A stretch of 64,000 bases of DNA, from NCBI GenBank assembly GCA_013399895.1, contig VXBA01002400.1:752-64751 (forward strand), read 5' to 3'. Under the pieces are notes generated by a model. That model was not told the origin of the DNA. It worked only from the letters and a program-made list of their open reading frames with translations, and made no database searches. This document shows, piece by piece, positions 1 to 12,166 of this stretch (the first letter of the stretch is position 1; every line of letters starts with the position of its first letter). Made by a program: the position numbers and the translations under genes. The stretch is from Serilophus lunatus. Lineage: Eukaryota; Chordata; Aves; Passeriformes; Eurylaimidae.

Positions 1-1691
1 GTGATGATAACTGCATCATGGAGATCTAGTGGTAGTTCTCCTTTTACCCAGCAACGCACAATGAGCTCATGAAATTTAGCATGGAGTGCTTGGCCTCCAT
101 GATTCCAGATTTCAGGCAGGATTCCATCAATCACGGCTGCCTTGCCCTTTTTCATTTGCTGTATGGCCTTAAGAGTCTCTCCCATAGTAGGGGCTCTATC
201 TGATTAGTTTTTACCAGTAATTGTGTAAAGTGCTGAATTGCTGAGCCTTGGACTACACAGTTGGCGCTGAAGAGAGTTTGGAAATGTTCAGACCATCGAT
301 TCAGGATGGAGATTTTATCTGTAAGAAGCATTTGGCTGTTTGCGTTTAGTAGTTGGCTTTGAACATGATGTGTGGGTCCATACAATGCTTTTAGAGCCTC
401 ATAGAATCCTCTGTGGTCACCCAAATCTGCACATAGTTGAGTCTTTTCTGCTAGGTTGATCCACCACTTGTTCTGGATGTCTTGAAGTTTCTGTTGGAGC
501 TTGCTACAAGCTGCTTTTCTTACATGGCAAGATGGCTGAGTGAGGTGTGCTTGGTGAGCAGTTCTCTTCTTTGACAATAAATCCTGGATCTCTTGATTCA
601 TCAAACCAGTCTTTGTTTTTCTTGGAGGAGAACCCTAAGGATTCTTCAGAAGACTGGAGGATGCTATTTTTAATATGTTGCCAAAGCACCTCCAGAGAAG
701 GGTCTAAAGGATGGTCTTGAAGTCTAGCATGAAGGTTTACTTGGAAGCCATCTCTCACTGTAGCTGTTTGAAGATTGTTAATTTGGAGCCTCCACCTTGG
801 AATGCTGCCCCTCCTAGGTTTGGGCTTAAAGTGGATGTTAAGTTCGCATCACACAAGGCGGTGGTCTGTTTGACATTCTGCACTAGGCATCACTTGGGTA
901 TGATGGACATCACAAACATTTCTCTGGCGCACGAATACATCATCAATGAGGTGCCAGTGCTTGGATTGAGGATGCATCCAGGTTGTCTTCAAGCTGTCTT
1001 TCTGCTGAAAAACAGTGTTGGTGATGGTGAGCTGCTGCTCTGCACAAAACTCTAGCAAGAAGTGTCCATTGTCATTGCAGTTCCCAACACCATGCTTGCC
1101 AAGTACTCCTTTCCAGGCTTCAGAGTTCTTTCCTATTCTGGCATTGAAGTCACCAATGACTATGATCTTATCATCTGCAGGAAGTTTTTGGGTGAGGTGG
1201 CAGAGGCCAGTGTAGAATTTGCCCTTTTCTGCAGGGTCAGCTTGGAGAGTTGGGGCATACACGCTGAAGAGAACAACATGTTGCTTGTTGTGTAATGGGA
1301 GGCATAGGGAGATAATGTGGTCAGAATGACCTATAGGAAAATTTTCAAGTTTGGAGGCAATGGAGTTTTTAATCATGAAACCAACTCCTGAAAGGTGACT
1401 TTTGGTTTTGGGTTTGCCTGACCAATGGAGTGTGTAGACGGCACCATGTTCTTTGATGCTGCCTTCCTTACAGAGACGAACTTTACTGAGACCAACAATG
1501 TCAATGTTCAGTTGTGATAGTTCGTGGGCAATTACAGCAGAATGAGGCTCAGAATGTCCACTGTCCATAGTATCATACATAGTTCTGATGTTCCAACATG
1601 CAAGTGTCAATCTGGACACATCTTTGGAGACCTTTGTCTCTTTTGTTTCTTCGATCATACCAGAGGATGCCCACTGGCTGCAGTTAGCCAA
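1..1691 (-). pseudogene. Broken endonuclease/reverse transcriptase ORF of the RTE-like element
   Basis: The endonuclease runs from 1691 to 849 without interruption. Visible motifs are WNIRTM near residue 34, LSKVR near residue 68, SVYAPT near 144, IGDFNARIG near 178 and TDHRLV at the end. These are the expected strand and catalytic blocks of an APE-type nuclease. The family has Glu in the second block (LSE-R), but here it is Lys, which should abolish metal binding. The first stop, TGA at 849-851, is followed in the same frame by CELNIHFKPKPRRG and the linker down to about 605, so it interrupts one frame. A frameshift near 600 separates DWFDES from NQEIQDLLSKKR. A second near 190 separates the RT N-terminus from TLKAIQQMKKGKA...DGILPEIW, which stays open to position 1. 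No ATG precedes the nuclease: an in-frame stop lies just upstream and the longest reading begins at TTG. Confidence 0.85.
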
Positions 1692-2360
1692 TCAGGTGGA
1701 GAGTGGAGATGAGCTTTGGTCAGACCACCTTTTCCAGGCCCCTCTCTGTGTGGAGCAAGAAGTGCACTCCTTGAAAAAGGCTGCTTGGTCATTCAGGATG
1801 TTGCCAAACAAAACTGTCACATCTGGGGTCAGTCTCGAGTGACCAATGTCCTGAACTGCCTGCATGCAGAGTTGGGTCTGCCGCTTCCAGAGCAGACCTG
1901 CCGTTTTGTCCTTCATCTGTTACTACAGGACTTTACAAATGTGGGTGTACCCTTCTAACCCCCCACAATGGATTTTTTAGATGAGGCTCACCGTGCGCAG
2001 AACTGGCCCTACCCTTTACTCCTAAGGTTCATCTGCCAGAGCCTAGCAAGCTGGGACAGTGAGAGCAAAGACTTTGGGATGTAGGTTTAGGTAGAGTATC
2101 CTTCTCTGAGATGGATGGCCTTACAGGGCTAAGCAAGCTCCATCTGCCGGAGTCTGGGGTTAGAGTTTTCCTTCTTCTAGGATGCTTACCAGGAGGCAAG
2201 CGAGCCCATCCTACCCATGGACACACTTAGTCTGATCCTTCACATGAGACCTGTCTGGCATGGGAGACCCTACTGGAGGCATATGCCAATGCCTGTATAG
2301 CTTGCAAACTCATAAGGGCCTGCAAGCTTCTCCCCTATGACAGGGAGGTTCTGCGTATAA
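1692..2360 (-). other. Probable 5' leader of the RTE-like element
   Basis: This stretch lies directly upstream, in minus-strand sense, of the endonuclease reading frame. It is clearly richer in G and C than the DNA to its right, which becomes AT-rich from about 2400. It has no long reading frame with family motifs. Its base composition and position suggest the element's 5' untranslated region. The exact 5' end cannot be fixed by eye, because no target-site duplication can be tested without the 3' end of the element. Some of it could be an unrelated older insertion. Confidence 0.5.
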
Positions 2361-5300
2361 ATAAATATTTTGGACCATGGCAGATGTCACCGATCTGTTT
2401 CCAGTGAGGAGGAAATCTACTAAAATGAATAGTCATTCTAAATACACAGTTTGAACATGTTCAGTTGAATGACATGAGATTTTAGCTGCTAAAATACCAT
2501 AAGCCTACTATAAATAAACTGAAATAACTTTTGGAGGATTCTCTCATTTGTTACCTCTATCTCTTTTTTAACTATAAGAGTCAGCATAGTCATACTGACC
2601 CAAATCTAAATGTTCAAAAGATGTTTTTGTCACCACTAAACCATTGAAAATAAAAACAATTTAAAAATATAATTAAGGTTTTAGGATTAAACATTCAAAA
2701 TTTAGAGAATAAAAATAATATTTCTGGTATTTTGGCATAAAAATTATATAACACAATTAAATTGTATAATCACAATTCTCTTTTTTTCCCTATGAGTTCT
2801 GTTTGCTACAGTGTTCACAAAATCTATCATTTATAAACTGTACTCTGACCAATCCCTTTCTGAATCAGAAATGTTAATTTCCCTTTGTATTTTTCTGATT
2901 TGATCTTTACTATAGCATCATAGTACTTCATAAACTGCAACATACCACATCTTTACAGCTGAAATAGCATTAGACTTCAAAGACTAAGATTGAAAGTATT
3001 CTCTAATTTTAGAATAGCCAAATTGCGCCCTCTCTTTGGATAGTGTTGTATTATCTACAAAATCAGTTGCACCACAATCAGATATACCTGAGTTTTCTCA
3101 GTACTGTCAGTGACACTTATCCATCTCTGCTCTGTCACCTCCTAGAATTAATGTTCTCATTTAAGATTTAGGTCAGTTTAATGCTACTGAGAAATAGTTG
3201 CACTCTCACACTTCTCAGAAAATGAAGTCATATGCAAATAAATGGGAATCAGATTGCAGTGAAACACCTCAGACAAAAATTATTAGTCTTTGGCACATCA
3301 ATCAATGGTTGTACATAAAAGATACATAGCAGACTAATCCTGCATCTTTCAAAAAGCATAAAATTTACAGTACATATAATGTCTCTTTATGCATAAACTT
3401 AAACGTGAATTGTGAATATTTGCAATTATCTAGAAAATGGCCTGCTCTTATAATTATTAAAGCCAATGTATAAACCCTGGATGACAGCAGTTCCACTGCT
3501 ATTAAGAGACAATTTAATGTATGAAATCACATTAGCATGCTTGAAAGATGGCTTTCAATCACTGCAAACTTGTTCTATGGAACTTCAAAGAGAGGATGGA
3601 TGACTTTTCAGGATAAATCTTTATGGCTACACTATTTGCACATTGTAAGTAGAGCAGAACAGCTGTCTGTTGTCCTGAGAAACCATCAACTATATAAACT
3701 TTCTTTCATAAACAAAGAAGTGAAGCTACTTGTATAAATTTGATACAAAAATTTGTTTGAGGTCTAATGCCAATTTCCAGATCTCTGGCTTAGATGTTTC
3801 TTTCCCACTTTGGCAGCTGAGAGTCTGGGAGAAAAGGGAAGTGAAGGAGTTTTAACATGGGGCATGTCACATACCCTGCAACAGAATTGGAGACAACTTA
3901 GACTGCCTGGGTGAGCTCAAACCAGTGATCAGTCTTGTATCCTAGTATCCAAACCATTGGATACTTGGAGGGGAGATTGCGGACACATGGAGCGCATACC
4001 TGTCTGAAAATATATGGGTTTATATTTCTGAAGTGTCCTCTGTAGACCTGGTCTTTCTTCTGATGCCTCTCCCACTACAGCAGTCATCTTCTCCAGTCTT
4101 TTATCAAGAAGTTCCTCACTTTGAGGACGGATATTCCTGAACTTTCATGCACTTCATCCTCAAAGTTTGGAAAACTTCTCTGACCTATTCCCTCTCTCCA
4201 TTTACCTTCCTGCCAAATAGTTCCATGACAATCCAGGCTATTCCAGTTGGTACAATAGCTGCAGGTTTTGATGAACACTAAGGCTGACGTCTCCTTTTTG
4301 GAAATGTATTTTTGCATACAGGAAAACCTACTTCCAATAGCATAGACTTGATGGGCTGTTGTGTATTGTTGTATATTTTTAATAGAATGTTGCTTCTGTA
4401 AAAGTAACATTTTCTTAGTTCAAGAGAACATGCATCAGATTCATAGGAAGATGTCCAATAGGTAAAGGTGGAAAAACAAAGACCTTCTGTAACTGATCAT
4501 ATTTCTTATTGTCTTTTGTATAAATATTTACCTCTTTCATTATGGGTTATTTAATGTCTGTCAAAAGCCAAAAGCTAGTTGTAAGTATGCATGCATGAAA
4601 TCCAGTTTAATTTATGAGAGGACAGGTAAGTGTGGGACCTTGATCTAGAAGATACATGAATGACCAAGGTCAAAAACAGTAATAGACTTTTATGTTTAGA
4701 ACTTAAATAATAACTCATAATTGGTAGAGATAGGGGAGGAAATGGAGGTCAATCACTGGTAGAAAAATTGAAGCAACAAGTGTAGATGTTATTCAAACTG
4801 AAAAAGTAAATATTATTTCAGTGAATGGCATTCACTTTTTTTTTTTTTTGCCCCCTATTTGTGATATGCAATAAAATATTACTGCCCTGAACTAGAACCG
4901 TGTATCTGTTAAGAAAAATGAGAGAAAGGTGTGCATAGAAGACTAATACACATACAAAGAGGGAGGAAAATCTATTTGTGTAGACAGGCATGTGTGTATA
5001 TAGACTTATTTGGAAAATAACATCCAAGCTCAAAAAAAAAAAAAATACGGAAAGATAAAGGATTTCTGAAGTATTGTTTGAATTGCAGACAGTTGTGTAC
5101 AAAGAGGAAGTGGTGCTTGAAGTGGTGTTCTGTTACTCAGCAGAAGAAAGAGTATGAAGCAGAATTAATACACTCACTTGGACACATTCCATAGGGACTG
5201 AAAATATTAGAAGATCATTTAAAAATATAAAAAACTTAAATTACAAGAGTAGAGAATAGGGGTCACTAATAATCTGTCATCCAGCTGTTTGTCTGATATT

Positions 5301-7435
5301 CACATAAAGAATGTGCTCAAAATATTTATAAAATGAACTTGGTCATTTATGCTTAAAAACCATAGGAAGAGGGAAAGTTTTAGAATTGATGTAATATCAA
5401 ATGCTGCTGCCTATTCCTGATACATTGTCTTATATTTTCTGGTTGAGATGTAGCACAAACATTAATTTCAAATGCATAAATTGTACATTACAAGTTCCAA
5501 CAATAGAAAGAAAACCTGTGCTGCCTTACAATTGGCAGCCTAGTATCTTCAAATTCTTGGCCACATAATACAAAAAAACCAATCCAACACATTACTGACC
5601 TGAATTACAATGCAAATAATCTCTTCACTGTGCAACTCCATCTACACGAAACATAGGATCTCTTGACTAAAGATCAGAATAAGGAATTCAGTCAATTGAA
5701 TATTAGATGAGGAGAAGGATGAGAGTTAATTTACCTACATCAGTGCTTTAAAAAGCAGACGCTAACTGTATGTCATCATTATGCAAGTCTGGTATAATTG
5801 GATTCAGCAGTCTTTTTCTGGTATCCAACATGATAACAAGGTAGGACAAAAGTCTGGCCCAAATTTATTAAAGTTAGTAAAATAAAATCCTTCTTTGATC
5901 TTAGAATATGGAGTGCATTACTCCAGTGCATCAGTCTGCTGCTGATACTGTTTTAAATAAAGAAAATAAGGGAACACTAAAACTTGTCCAAAAGGAGCCC
6001 AATTTAGACATGCACAGAGCACTGATCCAACAAGCTGTGGCAGGACAGCTGACATCAAAATGAAATGCTTTGAAACGTTTTGGTGTCATCAGCTCTCAAA
6101 GCTGCCCTGGAGTTTATGAAAAACAGCTTGTGTAATCAGTGAGTAAATACTGATTAATAATGGATTCAAGTACAGAGAAATGTGCAGGCTACCAACTGTA
6201 CCCATCAAAAATTATTGATAAGATGTACAGAAGAGTCTGAAATTATTTCAGTGATGACTTGCATGGAGAAGGGAATCATGATGATGTTTGAAATGCACAT
6301 GTAGTTGCTTTTGACTGCTCTCCAAACTATCCAAACCACCTTCAGGATACTCGCCAAATGAAAAGTATTGTGTTGTTTTTGACAGTAAGTTTCTCTCTCA
6401 AATCATGTAAATTTATAAGGAGAAGATATAAGGCAAAAATATGCCTCTTAACAGAATGGAGAGAATCATCAATAAGAACATCACAACCTGCACTCTCAGT
6501 GGAGTCAGATTGAAACAGATTAATACAATAATCTAGTCACATTCAGAAGTCATTGAGTCCTACTCCACCACTTCAAATAGAGTCATCTTCAACAACTAAT
6601 TAATTATGTTTTTTGGAGACAAGAGCTCCCTAAGATAACTCCATATGCATGGGAAGAAAAATAGAGTGAAAAGTAAAAGAGAGAAAGGATTCTCCTTTCA
6701 GTGAAAATAGGACTTTCTTTTATTTATTCTGATCTGTCCCTAGATGGTATTTCACAAATTAGAGATTTTAGACTTCTAAAGAATAAAACTAATTTTTGTG
6801 AATATTTCCTTATGTTCACAATATGTCAAGTTCTGCAGGAAAAAAAAAGAAAAAGAAAAAGATTTCAAACTATTAATTGTTTTTACTTCCATACAAAAAA
6901 AAAAAAAAATCTTTTTCTGAAACAGACCATTTTTTAAATAAAGATTACACACATAATTTCATGCCCCTAAACTCCAAATTGGAGAATATTCTAACATTCA
7001 AGTAAAGGCAACGAAAGGAAGCCTGTGGCCTCCCTTATTTTTGTAAGACTCCAACTGGACAGTGTTGCAATATACAAGGAATAACAGAGAAGCTGGGTCA
7101 AGTGGAAAAAACAAACTAGTATGGATATTATAGGCTAGGATGCTGATGACAGGTACACTTACAGGATTTCCAGTGGGATTTATGTTGGCAGTAAACCAAA
7201 GGCTGTAAAAATTCTTGAGGGCTACTAATGGAAATCACACAGCTGGTTCCTTCCAAACAGAGAAACTCAGAAAACATAACCCTAAGAGCAGATTCAATTA
7301 CTACTTTTAGTATCTCTTATGGCTGTGCATTTTTTTCACCTCTCCAGACAGCAATATTAATGTTGTCCCCTTGAGCCGCACTGTGGAGCACCATTAACCT
7401 TCTTGTATCCTATGAATTTGATGCCTGGAAGACAG

Positions 7436-7482
7436 CATGCTCATGTACACACAGACACTACACACAGACACACACACTGTGT
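7436..7482. repeat. Degenerate CA-rich simple repeat
   Basis: The stretch is dominated by ACACAC and ACACAGACAC units, interrupted by TGT and ACT. It looks like a short decayed dinucleotide microsatellite. It falls inside a 92-codon open frame that I regard as chance. Confidence 0.6.
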
Positions 7483-10400
7483 TACAAGACTGTTCAAACA
7501 ATGTTGGCAAAGCTTAAAATTAACTTTTAACAGAGGCATACATTGCGCTCAGATGGCAGCCAATAGATCTAACACTACCATAAAGTACAGAAAGTGCATT
7601 TATAAATCTTCAGTCTTCAAATTAATTTCAGGCTGCACTGCACACTCTTCCATTTCAGTCTCTTATATACCTGGGATTTAATTGTTTCTCTCTTTGACAT
7701 AATGAATGCCAGAAAGTAACCCTGAAGCACTGATTTTGCATCATAAATCACAGTATCTTTTTAAAAAGGGAAAGATAATTACAACAAAATAGCAGTTCAA
7801 AACTGCTAGGAATTTACTTCTTACCCTTGACAAATAGCAGAGAAAATAATTGCCTAAAGACAATGTACAACATTGATTTAAATGACTTGTTATGCACACA
7901 TAGTGTTTTCTATGAAAACAACCTTCTTTCCAAAAACCAAATCAAACAAAACAAGAAATACCCATAAACCTGAGAACTCTTCAAGCTTCTGACAAATTAA
8001 TTTTTTCAGGGCAAAACACTGCACATTTGTTATTCCTTTGTTTCTTAAAAGCTTGTGTGTCACATCTCTTCTGCCCTCTGTAAATATATACGTGTTGTAG
8101 TTTATTTTAAAGAATGCTTCATTTTATCTGCCTACTTTCTTATTGCTCCTCTTATTTTTCATGAGAGTTGTCTTTCCTTGGCTTTTTCCCTCTGTAGCTA
8201 TTTTAGTTTTGATGAAAATGTAATAGGATGCCACGGTTATATGAACCGCTGCACTCTGGTACTGTTCTGTTTGTTTACTCTCTTTCTGGTGCGGAATTTG
8301 TCTTTACAGATTCTGCTGCTTTTGCTGAAAGCTGGTTGAGGTCATATAAAGATAAACTCGAATATAGAATGATCTCTTATAATTGGTGTCACAGAGAAAA
8401 AAATATTATTTGAATCATATAATACCGTCAGATGGTAATATACTTCTCATTATGAAAATCAGGAAGTGTCTTGTTCTTATTTTAAAAGAATGTAAGGGAA
8501 ACAGAGGCTAAGTTAACACTGTTCACGCTTGCTAGCTTGAGGATTATTCAGGTTTGACTGTAAAAGATGCTGTTACTTTTGTGTTAACTTCTGCTGGTTT
8601 TTTTAAACATCAATGAAGATGCTTTATTTCTCCCATGCTGTTCTTCATCCCCAATTCTTTCTCTCCACCTTTTAAGTCTCATGCATTGTGCCTGAAAACT
8701 GTTTCTCTAGCTGTTTCTCCATTAAGATCACTAAGGTTTGTACCTCCAAGCAGCCTGGGCAAACATTCTGCTTTGCAGTGTCAAGATTTACAAGAAAGAA
8801 ATTTTTAGCAGCTCATCTGGAGTGAGCAAAATGAGGCTGCAACTTAATCTGAAGGTATCAAGATACTGCTGAAGTAGAAATGACATAAAGGTTGGAAAGG
8901 ACATAAGAAGAGCAGGTCCACCTGCTACTTCCCTGAAGAAGGATATTGTCTGAAGGACCTACCCAAAGTAAATTGTGAATATGCAAAATATCTCTGCTTG
9001 GAGCAACACAATATCAGGAATATTAGTTTCTGGTAAACAGTTTGGTGCTCTGGAGAAAAGCACCATAGCAGGCTTCTTCTATTGGACTGAAAACATACGG
9101 GCAGGAATGTGCTGTCATCAGTGCATCAGTGAGAGAAGGAACTTTTTTTCTCCAGGGCTCCTTTGACAGAAGAGGAAGAGAAAGAAAAAAAATGCAGGGC
9201 ACCCCTAGGCAATTACACAGAATTAGGTAGTTTACTACTGGAGATGAGGGTTTGAAGTCAAATGTTCACAGGAAGAGAATTTAGAGGGCAGGAAGCTGAG
9301 CTGACATGTACAGTATTAAATGGATAGTATTAAACAAAATAAGTGTTGCAAAGAGAATGGTTGGAAAATCCATGCAGGTTAGACACCAAACTTCAAAACT
9401 CAACCAGTATTTATTTTTTTTTATTTAAGGTTTTATTAGTTCTTTTTAATCACTCCACTCTTAGCAATGCTGTCAACATCTTACTGGAGTCAATGCATGG
9501 AAATGTGTTTTCTGTTATTGAAAGAAATAAAAAATGTTCATTGTCAATATGCTCCCTAGGGAAGAATGCGTTTCTTACAATGAAACACAGTTAGCCGATA
9601 CTTTTCTCAATGATTTAGATAGTAAATAAAGCCCATTTTTAAAGACTTTTTTAATGAAACAACAATAATTAAATGGAAGTGACAGGAGTCACAATACTAA
9701 ATTCTCAATAGAAATTAGAGCTTCCAAATAATATGTAGTTGTTGAAAGTAAAATTTATGTAGTATAAAAGTCATCATTGCTGAAGCATCATTTTGATGAC
9801 ATTTTGTAGCACAGCTTTTCATTAGCAGGATTCTTCTTTTCCTTATTTAATAGTTTTGTGATTTGGCAGCAACTCTTGCAAAATAGATCTCCAGAAGAAA
9901 GTCCCAGATATATTCTTATTTTTTAAGTATTGGAAGCAAACATAAATTAGGCTCCTTAGCTATACAACTAATATTCAAAATAACAAATTAATTGACATAT
10001 CAGTGGCCCTTCTTGAACTGGGTCCCAAGGAACCCTTTTTAAAATTGACCATTTTCTGAGGCTAAAAACTCAGCAAGGAATGCCTTGCCTTAGACAAAGC
10101 TTTCTGTAATCTGAGCTTTATGGTTCATGCCTGGAAGCACAAGGGTTTGTATTTCCCCCAATTAAAAAATAAAAATAAAAAGGAGATCAAATATGCCACA
10201 GGATGCATCCATGACCACTCTTATATTATAAAATGTCAACACTATAAAATGTCTAATTTTATTTTATTAATGGCCTTGCTATCACCATAACAACGTTTTT
10301 TTTACAGATCCTTTGATCAGTACCAACGTGTTATTCATCTACTAACTGTCTTTATGGAAAAAATTATCAAAATCGGGTTAAATAGTAAATAAGAATTGGA

Positions 10401-12111
10401 AGTCAGTGTGGTAAGAATTGAACATCAACCAAAAAAAAAGAAAGAATCCAAACATGTCTAAATGGCACATGGAGTTTAATTTCAGATCCAAATGCTAATT
10501 TCACTTCTGTAAAGGACTGAAGAAGCATTCAGACTGAATATATTCAGACCTTGCAGTTAAAATTTTTCTTAATCACTTGGTTTCAAAAGAATGTTTTTTA
10601 GCCCATTCAAGACAACGCATTCTGATCCCCCAAAAAAATTCAGTTCTGTCCCTGAATTCAGCAGTTCTCAGCCAGCTGAGTCTGTCAGTTCTTCCAGCTC
10701 CCCATCCCTCCTCACACAATCATATGCACAGCTGCCAGTTCCTGAAGGAGTCAATATCCAAAACTCTCCTCTATGAAAACTTTACTTATATAAGTAATTC
10801 TATGCAGGAAGATATCAGATATAAAGAAGGAAGTGGAAATGACACTAACTTTAAAATACTCTCAAACTACATAGGATCTAAATAGCAGTTGGCATCTTAA
10901 AGTCATGGCAAAATTAATCAGCTAGAAGAAGCAGGTCTCTATTAACTACCAGAGAGTGTAAAAGAAATGTTAGAAAGGCTGGTATCTGGGAGGACGTAAA
11001 ACCACGGACTTCCTGCTGTTTTAGAACAAAGTATGACAATCATGAGCAGCACAGAAAATGTCATCGAAGTTGTATGTGGGAAAAGCCCTAAGTGAGTATC
11101 AATCAAGGCAACATCAGTGGAAAAATGGCTTCAAACCAGTGGCTAAAACTAACAAGGTATACTTAGAAACAAATTCTCACCTTGAAAATGTAATGCAGAA
11201 GAAAGAGATTTAAGTAATCAGATTGCATACTTAGTGATTCCCAGAAAGCTTTTCAGCCCATCCTGTGTGAAAGTGTAAGCTGGGGCATAGCTATGGCTCT
11301 TGCTGTCAGGGTGCTTTCTCATGGAAATTTCTAACTGAATCACTCAGTGAGCACATTTACATGGCAAAAAGCTGTGGAAAAATCTCCCAAAGCCAGAGGA
11401 AAGTTATACTGCCAAAATTGTTAAGCCCTAAGTGGGTTTCCAAATAAAATTCAGTTGCTCTATTGGGTGCCACTTGAATGAGTCAACAATAAACTAAGAC
11501 ACTAGTTAGAAAAGGCCTTTTTAATATGGAAAAGTATCTTTCAGTCTGTGAAACAGCAATCTCCTTGAGAATATTCTGAAAAGTGAGACTTGTGAAAGGC
11601 TTTGTCCAGTTTCAGCCCAGTGCCTTTCATATGTTTAGAGATGCATTCTACTGTTGCTGCATATCAAGTTTGCAGCTTTAGTGTGGTTTTCATTAGTTAC
11701 ACAGAGCAAAAGAAACATTTCTTTGGACTTTAGACAACTTTTTAACATTTTCCGTGTTGTCATTAACCTTCTAACATACAGGCCCATTCATGGACAACTT
11801 TCACTCCCTCTCTGGTTAACCTCATTTCATGCCTTTTCCTCCAGAAGTTCCTCTGTTTGAGTACAATGAAAAGTTCACAGAAGGCAAATTTAAAATTAAC
11901 TTCCTTCATTGAAGGGCAGTTGTGGAAGTTGCAAATAATTTCATACAGCAATGGGACTTTGAGGGCCCAGAGTTATCACAGAATGATCATCATTTGTTTT
12001 GATCTGTAGCTTTCTCCGAATACTTTATAAAATCATGGTAGAAAAGAGGTATTTTTTCTAAAAGTCAAACATCTGATTGGTCTTGATACTCATATAACTC
12101 TATTTTAAAAC

Positions 12112-12166
12112 AATCCTTGGTCAGTTCTACTTATCTGCTGATCAGAATCCTTGACCAAGGATTCTG
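12112..12166. repeat. Cluster of inverted repeats able to form alternative hairpins
   Basis: CAGAATCCTTG at 12143-12153 and CAAGGATTCTG at 12156-12166 form perfect 11-bp arms with a 2-bp spacer. The upstream block AATCCTTGGTCA at 12112-12123 is also perfectly complementary to TGACCAAGGATT at 12152-12163. Two mutually exclusive hairpins can therefore form around the same 3' arm. Such an arrangement can arise by template switching during replication. It could also be the remnant of a small transposon terminus, although no element body is recognised. Confidence 0.7.

Larger units (their letters stand above)
1..2360 (-). mobile_element. RTE-like (APE-type) non-LTR retrotransposon, 5' part, cut by the window edge
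   Basis: Read on the minus strand, this block runs from a non-coding leader (about 2360-1692) into an endonuclease domain (1691-849), a linker (848-605) and the start of a reverse transcriptase (604-1). That order fits non-LTR retrotransposons with an exonuclease-endonuclease-phosphatase endonuclease ahead of the RT. The protein resembles sequences often annotated as craniofacial development protein 2-like, a label that comes from an RTE-type endonuclease captured in a cattle gene. Placing it in RTE rather than a sister APE clade is inference. The catalytic RT and the 3' end lie left of position 1. The right boundary is approximate: the leader seems to end near 2340-2390, where AT-rich unique DNA begins. 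The copy is inactive, with one stop, two frameshifts and a changed active-site residue. It is unrelated in sequence to the CR1 copies elsewhere in the window. Confidence 0.85.

Noticed and set aside
849..1691. A host gene encoding a craniofacial development protein 2-like protein
   Set aside because: The frame is an APE-type endonuclease followed in order by a linker and RT sequence with lesions and no intron structure, so it is a retrotransposon and not a host gene.
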